Source: Candidatus Babeliales bacterium | Lineage (GTDB): Bacteria; Babelota; Babeliae; Babelales; Vermiphilaceae | Assembly: GCA_035944115.1 (NCBI GenBank) | Contig: DASZBJ010000017.1 | Coordinates: forward strand, 81,809-145,808 | Direction: 5' to 3' | DNA: 64,000 bases | Part shown: one piece after another, positions 17,546 to 25,614 of the stretch | Numbering within the stretch: position 1 is the stretch's first letter | Layout: each line of letters begins with the position of its first letter | Position numbers and translations under genes: made by a program | The notes under the pieces: model-generated | Told to the model about the DNA's origin: nothing | What the model saw: only the letters and a program-made list of their open reading frames with translations | Database searches by the model: none

Positions 17546-19360
17546 TTAATATTTCGACGGTAAACCACCAAGACCAAGATCCGCCGCTGGTGCTATTGCA
17601 GCTTCTCCTAAAGCTATTTCCATTCCCTTGTTAAATGCGTCTTCAATTTGTTTATATCGTTTCTCAAGATTGCTTGCTAAAGTTGCCGTTCCTTCAACAG
17701 ATTTTAAATATTGGATTCCCTGATTAATTTCATCTAATTGTGTATGTGGAAAATAAGACATCTTCTTCGCTATTGCTTTCATTTTTTCCACTCGTTCTAA
17801 CATCGCCTCCAATGAATCTGGTCGCCAAATGCAGGCTGTTCCGTCTAAATCCCCTGAAACAATAAAGCTATTCCGAGCAGCTATAGCCACAGCGTTTATT
17901 GCACTATACGCACTATGCCTCATTTTACGTAATACCACTTTAGAGGCTGTGCCCCAAACCAACACCCCTTCATCACGCCGATACCCTATAACAATGAGTT
18001 TACCATCAGAGCTTATTGCTACAGAGGTTACCGGTATATCACCAGTAATTACATACACTTCTGCCCCCGTTGCCACATCCCAAATTCGCACTGCTCCATC
18101 CTCTGATCCCGTAACTATAAACTTGTTATCAGAGCTTATCGCTACCGAGGCTACATAACCTGTATGACCAGTGAGTACACGTATCTGTGCTCCAGTTGCA
18201 ACATCCCAAATCCGCACTGTGTTATCCCAAGAGCCGCTAGCAATAAACTTGCTATCAGAACTAATTGCCACTGAACTGATTATGCCGCTATGACCAGTGA
18301 GTACACGTATCTGTCCTCCAGTTGCTGCGTCCCAAATTCGCACTGTTTTATCCGAAGAACCGGTAATAATAAGCTTACTATCAGAACTAATTGCCACTGA
18401 ATTGATTGCGCCACTATGACCAGTCAATATATGTTGCAATTTCCCCGTTTTAATAGCCCAAATAATTGCACTGCTATCTGCTGATCCTGTAACAATAAAT
18501 GTATCGTTGCGGCTTATTGCCACTCCGAATATCAGCGCTGTGTGACCAGTAAGCATATGTTGTAATCTCCCCGTCTCTGCATCCCATATTCGCGCTATAC
18601 CATCTTGAGATCCCGTAACAACATGCTTGCTGTCTGCGCTTATTGCTACTGAATGTACATGATTTCGCTTCGGACCAGTTTGTTCTAAACTTGAAGATAT
18701 CCAATGCAGCTCCTGTGGTATTTTTGGTGTAAAATTTGGATGCTGTAATAGTATTGATCTAACAGGAGTGAATGAATTTACACTTGAAAACGTGACTGTT
18801 GGCGCATACTGTCCTATTATCTTTGCCAACTCTTTCGGCAAACCTGTATGCATTGCTACTTCCCGCCCTACCGGCCCTAATTCTGATTTTTTAGGCTTTT
18901 TCGGGTTTTTTTCTTCACGCTCTTTGTGTTCTTCTTGTGCAGCTGCAACCAATGCCTCAGCAGACGTTCTTGATTTTTCTGTTTCAGCTATCGATGCCTC
19001 AATAGCCTCTTGCAACTCCCTGTTTTCAGTTCTTTGCGCAGCAAGATCAGCCTGCATTGCACGGTTAAATTGTTCAATTTCTTGCTCGCGCCGCAAACGT
19101 TCCTGACCGGCTTGAAACTCAGCAAACTCAGCTGCTGTTTGTTTTGATTCTTCCTCTGCCGCTTGCACCACTGCTGCTACTTCTGGCCCTTCAGGCAGCT
19201 CTTCCGCTGCTGTCGGTGATGCAGCACGCTGACGACGCGATGCAGATGCACGAAGTGCCTCCTGCCAGTTTGGCTCTTTTGGTCCTTGGCTTGCCGATTC
19301 TACTATCGATGACAAAAGTAATCCTAACCACATTAACACATATACTTTATTTACTTTCAT
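17546..19360 (-). CDS. Exported WD40 protein with ubiquitin-interacting-motif and F-box-like segment (WD-2)
   Basis: The product is 604 aa from ATG 19360 (SD AGGGG). Signal peptide 1-23; EPNWQEALRASASRRQR (about 29-45, shared with WD-1 and itself weakly like a ubiquitin-interacting motif); coiled coil; NRELQEAIEASIAETE (about 113-128), a full consensus match; LPKELAKIIGQYA (about 174-186); seven WD40 blades; C-terminal domain ending PAADLGLGG. A longer linker than in WD-1 separates the F-box-like segment from blade one. It lies 37 bases upstream of WD-1 with near-identical first 50 residues, so the pair is a recent duplication. Confidence 0.88.
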   Translation of the reverse strand: MKVNKVYVLMWLGLLLSSIVESASQGPKEPNWQEALRASASRRQRAASPTAAEELPEGPEVAAVVQAAEEESKQTAAEFAEFQAGQERLRREQEIEQFNRAMQADLAAQRTENRELQEAIEASIAETEKSRTSAEALVAAAQEEHKEREEKNPKKPKKSELGPVGREVAMHTGLPKELAKIIGQYAPTVTFSSVNSFTPVRSILLQHPNFTPKIPQELHWISSSLEQTGPKRNHVHSVAISADSKHVVTGSQDGIARIWDAETGRLQHMLTGHTALIFGVAISRNDTFIVTGSADSSAIIWAIKTGKLQHILTGHSGAINSVAISSDSKLIITGSSDKTVRIWDAATGGQIRVLTGHSGIISSVAISSDSKFIASGSWDNTVRIWDVATGAQIRVLTGHTGYVASVAISSDNKFIVTGSEDGAVRIWDVATGAEVYVITGDIPVTSVAISSDGKLIVIGYRRDEGVLVWGTASKVVLRKMRHSAYSAINAVAIAARNSFIVSGDLDGTACIWRPDSLEAMLERVEKMKAIAKKMSYFPHTQLDEINQGIQYLKSVEGTATLASNLEKRYKQIEDAFNKGMEIALGEAAIAPAADLGLGGLPSKY

Positions 19361-19397
19361 TACTATCCCCTTAATACTATTCATCTTTCTAAACCGC

Positions 19398-20993
19398 TTA
19401 ATATTTCGATGGTAAACCACCAAAACCTAAATCTGCTGCTGGCGCTATCGCAGCCTCTCCTGCAGCTATTCCTCTTCCTCTGTTAAACGCATCTTCAATA
19501 CGCTGGTATCGATCTTCAAGATCTCGTGCCTCAGTTTCTGGACTAGCTGATTGTAGCTCTCTAATCCCACTTTCAATTTCTTCCAAGTGCGTATATGGAA
19601 AATACGGCATAGCACCCGCAGTTTGAGACAACATTTGCGCGCGATCTAACATTGCCTCACGAGAATCTGGCCGCCATATTCGTGCTGTTTTGTCACCGGA
19701 TCCTGTAACGACAAATCTCTCATCGCTACTTATTGCTACTGAATTGATCGGTTTTGTATGCCCTTCAAGCCTATGTACCAAATCGCCGCTTTGCACATCC
19801 CATATGCATGCTGTTTTATCCCACGACCCCGTAACTACAAAACTACCATCACCACTTATCGCTACTGACATGATCCAATTTGTACCGCCTCCAAGCGTAT
19901 GCCGTAACTTACCTGTCTGCGCATCCCATATATATACTGTTTTATCTTGAGCTCTCGTAACTATAAAACTACCATCGTTACTTATTGCTACTGAAGTTAC
20001 TCCCTCTTTATGACCTTCAAGCCTATGTCGTAACTCGCCTGTCTGCACATCCCATATACACACTGTTTTATCCAAAGAGCCGGTAACTATCAATCTATTA
20101 TCGCTACTTATTGCTACTGCAGCGACTCCACCTCTATGGCCTTCAAGCCTATGTCGTAACTCGCCTGTTTGCGCATCCCATACACACAGTGTTTTATCTC
20201 CAGATCCGGTAACTATAAATCTATTATCGCTGCTTATTGCTACTGCAGCAACTCTCTCTTTATGACCTTCAAGCCTATGCCGTAATGTGCCTGTCTGCGC
20301 ATCCCAAATAATTGCTGTTTTATCTTGAGATCCGGTAACTATACATCTATTATCGCTACTTATTGCTACTGAAGTTAGAGGACCTTTATGCCCATAGAGC
20401 TCATGCCGTTGCACACCAGTTGCAGCATCCCAAACAGTTGCAGTATTACCCCAAGGTGTGGTAACTATAAATCTATCATCACTACTTATTGCTACTGCAT
20501 GAACTTCACCTTTATCGATTAACTCTGTTGACCCAATCCGTATTAATGGATTCAAAAATGCATGGCCTGTATAACCCTCTATTAAACCCACTAATTCTTT
20601 TGGCAAATTTATATGTTCTAATACCTTCTTGCCAACTTTCCCCAGCCCTGTCTTTTTATTTTTTTTAACAGCTGATGTTGCAGCTGCTTCTTGCACCGCT
20701 GCGGCCGCAGCAGATCCTCGTCGTGGTGACGCTGGTTGTGATCGCTGCGCTTGCCCTATTGATGCTTCAATAGCTTGTGCTGACTCCGCTTGCTCAATTC
20801 TTCGCGCAACAGCCCCTTGCTCTTGCTTCCGCTCAAATTCTGCAAGCTCTCTTGCTCGCTGCAAACGCCCTTGACCTTCTTGAAAAGCAGCAAACTCAGC
20901 TGCTGTTTGTTTTGAATCTTCTTCTGCCGCATTAATCATAGATGGCAACAATAACGTTGCCCACATTATCAGATATACTTTATTTAATTTCAT
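19398..20993 (-). CDS. Exported WD40 protein with F-box-like segment (WD-3)
   Basis: The product is 531 aa. Signal peptide 1-22; short coiled coil; AESAQAIEASIGQAQ (about 69-83), a degraded ubiquitin-interacting motif that keeps Ala and Ser but lacks the leading hydrophobic and the final acid; NLPKELVGLIEGYTG (about 129-143); seven WD40 blades with very regular GHKxxVxxVAISSD and TGELRHRLE units; C-terminal PAADLGFGG. It lies 37 bases upstream of WD-2. Its 5' flank (20994-21178) duplicates the 5' flank of WD-4, including a piece of rtcB. Confidence 0.87.
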   Translation of the reverse strand: MKLNKVYLIMWATLLLPSMINAAEEDSKQTAAEFAAFQEGQGRLQRARELAEFERKQEQGAVARRIEQAESAQAIEASIGQAQRSQPASPRRGSAAAAAVQEAAATSAVKKNKKTGLGKVGKKVLEHINLPKELVGLIEGYTGHAFLNPLIRIGSTELIDKGEVHAVAISSDDRFIVTTPWGNTATVWDAATGVQRHELYGHKGPLTSVAISSDNRCIVTGSQDKTAIIWDAQTGTLRHRLEGHKERVAAVAISSDNRFIVTGSGDKTLCVWDAQTGELRHRLEGHRGGVAAVAISSDNRLIVTGSLDKTVCIWDVQTGELRHRLEGHKEGVTSVAISNDGSFIVTRAQDKTVYIWDAQTGKLRHTLGGGTNWIMSVAISGDGSFVVTGSWDKTACIWDVQSGDLVHRLEGHTKPINSVAISSDERFVVTGSGDKTARIWRPDSREAMLDRAQMLSQTAGAMPYFPYTHLEEIESGIRELQSASPETEARDLEDRYQRIEDAFNRGRGIAAGEAAIAPAADLGFGGLPSKY

Positions 20994-21120
20994 CGCTACT
21001 GCCCCCTTAATGACAACTAACTATAATTACCATAACAGTAGCAAATCAAAACCATTAAAATCAACAATAGTTACAATAAGAAATTTTGGCGCACTGACGT
21101 AAGAAAAAAACAAGCACCAA

Positions 21121-21178
21121 TTATCCCCCTTTAATAACCGCTAATGGCACCATGCGCGCTACCTTCTTGGCAATTTCC
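21121..21178 (-). pseudogene. Duplicated 3' fragment of rtcB
   Basis: These 58 bases closely match 23126-23183, the last 19 or so codons and stop of rtcB (minus-strand reading ends RMVPLAVIKGG). The similarity continues leftwards through 20994-21120, which matches 22999-23125. The block therefore marks the breakpoint of a tandem duplication that copied rtcB's tail plus the adjoining WD40 gene. Confidence 0.85.
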
Positions 21179-21204
21179 GTAGGAGGTTGGCGAAAGACAA
21201 ATAA

Positions 21205-21245
21205 GAAAATGCCCAAACGCGCGCACGTGTACGCATTTGGGCAAC
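21205..21245 (-). terminator. Terminator of the WD-4 gene
   Basis: TGCCCAAA (21210-21217) pairs with TTTGGGCA (21236-21243), with a GC-rich inner part. On the minus strand it is followed by ATTTTCTT. It lies 25 bases after the WD-4 stop and separates WD-4 from the other three. Confidence 0.65.
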
Positions 21246-21267
21246 ATAATCATTATATAAAGATGTT

Positions 21268-22998
21268 TTAATAGTAAGGAATTCCACCAAGACCTAAATC
21301 CGCTGCCGGACTCACCATACTTTCCTCTATCGCTATTTGCTTTCCCTTGTTAAATGCTTCTTCAATAGATCCATATATGATTGCATGTTGCGGTAGATCG
21401 GTTCGATCAGCTGACTGTAATTTTGGAATTTCTCTCTCAATTTTCTCTAACAGCGCACGTGGAAAGTATCTCATTGCACGAGCAGCTTCCTGAAATAGGT
21501 GAGCGCGTTTTAGCATTTCTTCACGAGAATCTGGCCGCCAAATTAGTAGACGCCCATCGACTTCTCCCGTAACTATATAGCTATCATCATAGCTTATGGC
21601 TACTGAGGTCACTGAACCTGCGTCAAGCACATGTTTCCGCTCTCCTGTTGCAACACCCCAAATCGTTGTCTTTCCATCAGATCCGATAACTATAAATGTA
21701 TCATCATTGCTTATCACTACTGAACTTTCTGTCCTTGAGTTTCCTTTGAGCACATGTTTCCGCTCTCCTGTTACAACATCCCAAATAGCGGCAGCTCCAT
21801 AATCAAATCCGGTAACTATAAATGTATCATCATGACTTATCGCTACTGCATGTATCGAATTCCTATCTCCTTCGAGCACATGTTTTCGATTTCCTGTTGC
21901 AACATCCCAAACAGCGGCAGTTTCATCATAAGATCCGGTAACTATAAACGCACCATCATGACTTATCGCTACTGACTTTACTGCCCTTGTGTGTCCTTCG
22001 AGCACATGTTTCCGATTTCCTGTTGCAACATCCCAAATAGCCGCAGTATTATCATTAGATCCAGTAACTATAAATGCACCATCATTGCTTATCGCTACTG
22101 AGGCTACTCCGGCTGTGTGTCCTTTGAGCACATATCTCCGCCTACCTGTTGCAGCATCCCAAATAGCTGCAGTATGATCTTGAGATCCGGTAACTATAAA
22201 TGTATCATCATTACTTATCGCTACTGAATCTACCGGATGCTCATGCCCTCTCAGCACATATCGACGCCTACCTGTTGTAACATCCCAAATAGCCGCAGTA
22301 TTATCAGCAGATCCGGTAACTATAAATCTATCATTATTACTTATCACTGCAGTATTGACTGCTTGGGAATGACCTCTAAGTATATGCTTCATATTGCCGG
22401 TTTTAGCATCCCAAATAGCTGCAGTTCCATTCTTAGCCCCGAAATTCCATCGTAGCGATGGTGATTGCCCCCAAGATCCTGAAACGATAAAGCTATTATC
22501 GTGACTTATCGCTACTGAGCTCACCGGACCATTGAAATGTAAGCGTGTTGATTGAATAAATATTGATGGATCCAAAAAGCCACGGGGTGCATCCATATAG
22601 TCTTCTACGATACTTAACAATACATCCGGCAAAATATCAAGTTCCTTTATTTTCCTACCAACTTTGCCTAATCTGACCGCTTTACTCTTTTTAACAGCTG
22701 GAATCCCTGATTTTTCCTCCACCGCTGCGGCTACTGATGCAGCAGGCTGTTTTGATTTCTCTTGATCAGCTACTGATGCTTCAAGCGCCTCCTGCAATTC
22801 TCTTTTCTCAGTTTTTTGTGCGGCAAGCTCTTGCTCCGTTTGACGGTTAAATTCTGCAATTTCCGGCTCTCGCCGCAAACGTTCCTGGTCTGCTTTAAAC
22901 TCAGCTGCTGTTTGTTTTATTTCTTCTTCTGCCGTATTAATCATAGATGGCAACAATAACGCTGCCCAGATTACCAGATATACTTTATTTGATTTCAT
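21268..22998 (-). CDS. Exported WD40 protein with ubiquitin-interacting-motif and F-box-like segment (WD-4)
   Basis: The product is 576 aa with GAGGAG before the start. Signal peptide 1-22; short coiled coil; KRELQEALEASVADQE (about 65-80), matching the ubiquitin-interacting consensus; DILPDVLLSIVEDYM (about 121-135), F-box-like; eight WD40-type units, the first with an insertion (GQSPSLRWNFGAK); C-terminal SPAADLGLGG. Eight units exceed the usual seven, so blade use needs a model. It is the copy next to rtcB and has its own terminator. Confidence 0.87.
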   Translation of the reverse strand: MKSNKVYLVIWAALLLPSMINTAEEEIKQTAAEFKADQERLRREPEIAEFNRQTEQELAAQKTEKRELQEALEASVADQEKSKQPAASVAAAVEEKSGIPAVKKSKAVRLGKVGRKIKELDILPDVLLSIVEDYMDAPRGFLDPSIFIQSTRLHFNGPVSSVAISHDNSFIVSGSWGQSPSLRWNFGAKNGTAAIWDAKTGNMKHILRGHSQAVNTAVISNNDRFIVTGSADNTAAIWDVTTGRRRYVLRGHEHPVDSVAISNDDTFIVTGSQDHTAAIWDAATGRRRYVLKGHTAGVASVAISNDGAFIVTGSNDNTAAIWDVATGNRKHVLEGHTRAVKSVAISHDGAFIVTGSYDETAAVWDVATGNRKHVLEGDRNSIHAVAISHDDTFIVTGFDYGAAAIWDVVTGERKHVLKGNSRTESSVVISNDDTFIVIGSDGKTTIWGVATGERKHVLDAGSVTSVAISYDDSYIVTGEVDGRLLIWRPDSREEMLKRAHLFQEAARAMRYFPRALLEKIEREIPKLQSADRTDLPQHAIIYGSIEEAFNKGKQIAIEESMVSPAADLGLGGIPYY

Positions 22999-23125
22999 CG
23001 CTACTCCTCACTTAATGACAACTCACTAGAATTACCATAACAGTAGCAGATTGAAACCATTAAAATCAACAATAGTTGCAATAAGAAATATCGGCACGCT
23101 GATGCAAGAAAAAAACAAGGACCTA

Positions 23126-24586
23126 TTATCCCCCTTTAATAACCGCTAAAGGCACCATTCGAGCTACCTTCTTGGCAATTCCAGCGCCATCCACCACCGC
23201 TACCACGTTGTCCACATCTTTATACGCGATTGGTGCCTCTTCTGCCAGGCCCGCATTGGATTCGCATTTAATGATGATCCCAAGCGCCTCCATTTCTCGA
23301 CGTAAATTAGAGCCTGCCACATTATTTTTCGCTTCCATGCGAGACATTCTTCTCCCTGCGCCATGACATGAGCTACCCAAAGAAACGTTCATACCTGTAT
23401 CGGTTCCCACAAGTACATATGACGCTGTGCCCATAGTACCGGGAATAAGCACTGGCTGACCAACATCTCTATAATCAGAAGGCAATTCGATAAACCCTGG
23501 ACCAAATGCGCGTGTTGCTCCCTTGCGATGCATTATTAACTGTGTTTTTGCGCCATCGATTATATGATCTTCTACTTTGCCAATGTTATGCGAAACATCA
23601 TACAAAAGGTCAAGATCAGTATCTCTGCCAACAACCGATTTAAATGCCTTGCGCACTGAGTGGGCGATAAGATGTCGATTGGCCCAGGCAAAATTGGAAC
23701 CTGCAACCATTGCTGCAAAATAGTTACGAGCAATTGCAGATTCAAAGGGCGCACAGACTAATTCCCTATCAGGCAATGTGATGCCAAAATTCTTCACCTC
23801 TTTCATCATCAGACGCACATAATCGGTGCAAATTTGATGACCAAGACCGCGAGAGCCGCAATGAATCATCACCGTCACAGAACCTTCAGATAACCCAAAC
23901 GCTTGCGCCGTTTTTTGATCATAGATCTGATCTACTCTTTGCACTTCCAAAAAGTGGTTACCGGATCCTAAAGTACCTAATTGATCTGCGCCACGATTTT
24001 TTGCGAACTCAGAAACCATATCCGGATCCGCTCCACGCATGCGCCCTTTTTCTTCGCAAAACGCTAAATCACGATTAGTGCCAAATCCTTGCTGCACCAT
24101 ATATTCAGCGCCATGCATTAGGACATTATCCAAATCCTTTTTGGACAGCTCTAAATTACCACCACGACCAACACCTGAAGGCACTGCATCAAATAACGCC
24201 GTTGCCAACTTTTCCATGTACGGTTTCAGCTCCTCATAACTTTTATTGGCAACCAACAAACGAACGCCACAATTAATATCGTATCCAATACCGCCGGGAG
24301 AAATTACGCCACCTTGATCGATTGCCATCCCTGCAACACCACCAATCGGAAAGCCATATCCTTGATGAATGTCGGGCATTGCATATGCATATTTTTGGAT
24401 CCCCGGTAGCGTTGCCACATGGGTTAATTGCAACAAAGAGCGATCATCTAAAATGTCATCAAGCATAGACTCATGCGTAAATACCCGTGCGGGTACACGC
24501 ATATCACTGCGAAACGATTGCGGAATATCCCATGTATACTCATCAACTTGTACTAAATCATATTTTGTTACTGGACGTTCAGCCAT
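23126..24586 (-). CDS. rtcB: RNA-splicing ligase RtcB
   Basis: The product is 486 aa. RtcB joins RNA 2',3'-cyclic phosphate or 3'-phosphate ends to 5'-OH ends with GTP and manganese. Metal and nucleotide motifs are complete: MPDIHQGYGFPIGG, GYDINCGVR (Asp and Cys ligands), GSGNHFLE, CGSRGLGHQ and the guanylylated histidine in SSCHGAGRRMSR. It ends VAVVDGAGIAKK...VIKGG as usual. It is 35 bases downstream of archease, its activator, in an evident operon. The likely job is RNA repair or tRNA healing; no RtcR regulator or RtcA cyclase is in the window. Confidence 0.95.
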   Translation of the reverse strand: MAERPVTKYDLVQVDEYTWDIPQSFRSDMRVPARVFTHESMLDDILDDRSLLQLTHVATLPGIQKYAYAMPDIHQGYGFPIGGVAGMAIDQGGVISPGGIGYDINCGVRLLVANKSYEELKPYMEKLATALFDAVPSGVGRGGNLELSKKDLDNVLMHGAEYMVQQGFGTNRDLAFCEEKGRMRGADPDMVSEFAKNRGADQLGTLGSGNHFLEVQRVDQIYDQKTAQAFGLSEGSVTVMIHCGSRGLGHQICTDYVRLMMKEVKNFGITLPDRELVCAPFESAIARNYFAAMVAGSNFAWANRHLIAHSVRKAFKSVVGRDTDLDLLYDVSHNIGKVEDHIIDGAKTQLIMHRKGATRAFGPGFIELPSDYRDVGQPVLIPGTMGTASYVLVGTDTGMNVSLGSSCHGAGRRMSRMEAKNNVAGSNLRREMEALGIIIKCESNAGLAEEAPIAYKDVDNVVAVVDGAGIAKKVARMVPLAVIKGG

Positions 24587-24621
24587 AATTATTCCTTTTT
24601 AATGTATAATTTCACTCACCA

Positions 24622-25065
24622 CTAAATATCAAATACTATCTCTGCTTGCCATCCATCAGCAGTTTGTTTGATATATAAATCATGATAAGTAACTGCTTTA
24701 ATTTCAACAACTTCAAATCCCTGTACAGCAACACCATACACCGTGACTTCAATGTGCGTGTCGGTCAACATATGAATTGTTGCGCCTAAATATGCTTGAT
24801 TGTGAACATCAGATAAATACAGCGCATCTGATAAAAAATCTACTAATAATGCTTCTCGATCTGGTGAATCTATAGAAAGAGTATGCGCATAGGGCAATAC
24901 ATCGCACACAAGCCTATCTGCAACCATCTTGCAATTTGATGCTTGAGGACCAATCGATTGAAACATGCCAATCAATGCATGTATAAAAATTTGCTCAAGA
25001 GATGTTCCATACACACGAATTTTAATATCTGCCGTATGGGGAAGCAATTCAAAATCTTTCTGCAT
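24622..25065 (-). CDS. Archease, RtcB cofactor
   Basis: The product is 147 aa. Archease speeds guanylylation of RtcB and allows multiple turnover. PHTADIKIRVYG at the N-end, DREALLVDFLSDALYL in the middle and the late AVTYHDLYI are the family's conserved segments, including the acidic residues that bind metal. GAGAGG precedes ATG by six bases. It is the first gene of the rtcB operon. Confidence 0.92.
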   Translation of the reverse strand: MQKDFELLPHTADIKIRVYGTSLEQIFIHALIGMFQSIGPQASNCKMVADRLVCDVLPYAHTLSIDSPDREALLVDFLSDALYLSDVHNQAYLGATIHMLTDTHIEVTVYGVAVQGFEVVEIKAVTYHDLYIKQTADGWQAEIVFDI

Positions 25066-25179
25066 ATATGCCTCTCTACTACTACAATCATGGTAATTTC
25101 AATATTTATAAATTTACGAAATAGAGTAACCTAAGAATATCCTAATCAAACAGATGTATGGTATAACTAATGCGATGAG

Positions 25180-25614
25180 ATGACAAAAAATATTAAATCT
25201 ATTGTTGAACTACTTATATGTCCAAAACAGCATTGGAAAATGGCGCTACTGAATAACTGGACAGATATAATCGGCAACCTCGCTGCACATGTATCGATTG
25301 AAACTATTTACGACGACACCATTATTTTAGTGGTACAAGATTCTTGTTGGATGCAAGAGCTTCATCTGCTTTCTAACCTTATTTTAAAAAAAATTAATAA
25401 AAATCTAGATACGCCACACATAAAACATCTACGCTTCAAACAAATCGGTATACAGAAAAAAAAATCAATTAAACGAGAAAAAAAAACTGTTCATTATGCA
25501 AAACAAGTTACGCTATCTTCACCAGAAAAAGATGCATTACAAAAAATTAAGGACCCACATTTAAGTAGCGCTCTGGAGCAGTTTCTTATTCGTTGTTATC
25601 AGGAGAATACATGA
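25180..25614 (+). CDS. dciA: DUF721 / DciA-like helicase operator
   Basis: The product is 144 aa. DciA-family proteins load the replicative helicase DnaB in the many bacteria without DnaC. The N-terminal KH-like DUF721 pattern is visible: WTDIIGNLAAHVSIETIYDDTIILVVQDSCWMQEL, followed by ILKKINKNL. A basic linker and a helical C-terminus follow. Its stop TGA overlaps the next start as ATGA. The symbol rests on family resemblance only. Confidence 0.72.
   Translation: MTKNIKSIVELLICPKQHWKMALLNNWTDIIGNLAAHVSIETIYDDTIILVVQDSCWMQELHLLSNLILKKINKNLDTPHIKHLRFKQIGIQKKKSIKREKKTVHYAKQVTLSSPEKDALQKIKDPHLSSALEQFLIRCYQENT

Noticed and set aside
15766..22998. CRISPR-like spaced repeats
   Set aside because: The periodic similarity of about 126 bases is the WD40 blade period within coding sequence; there are no short identical repeats with unique spacers and no cas genes.
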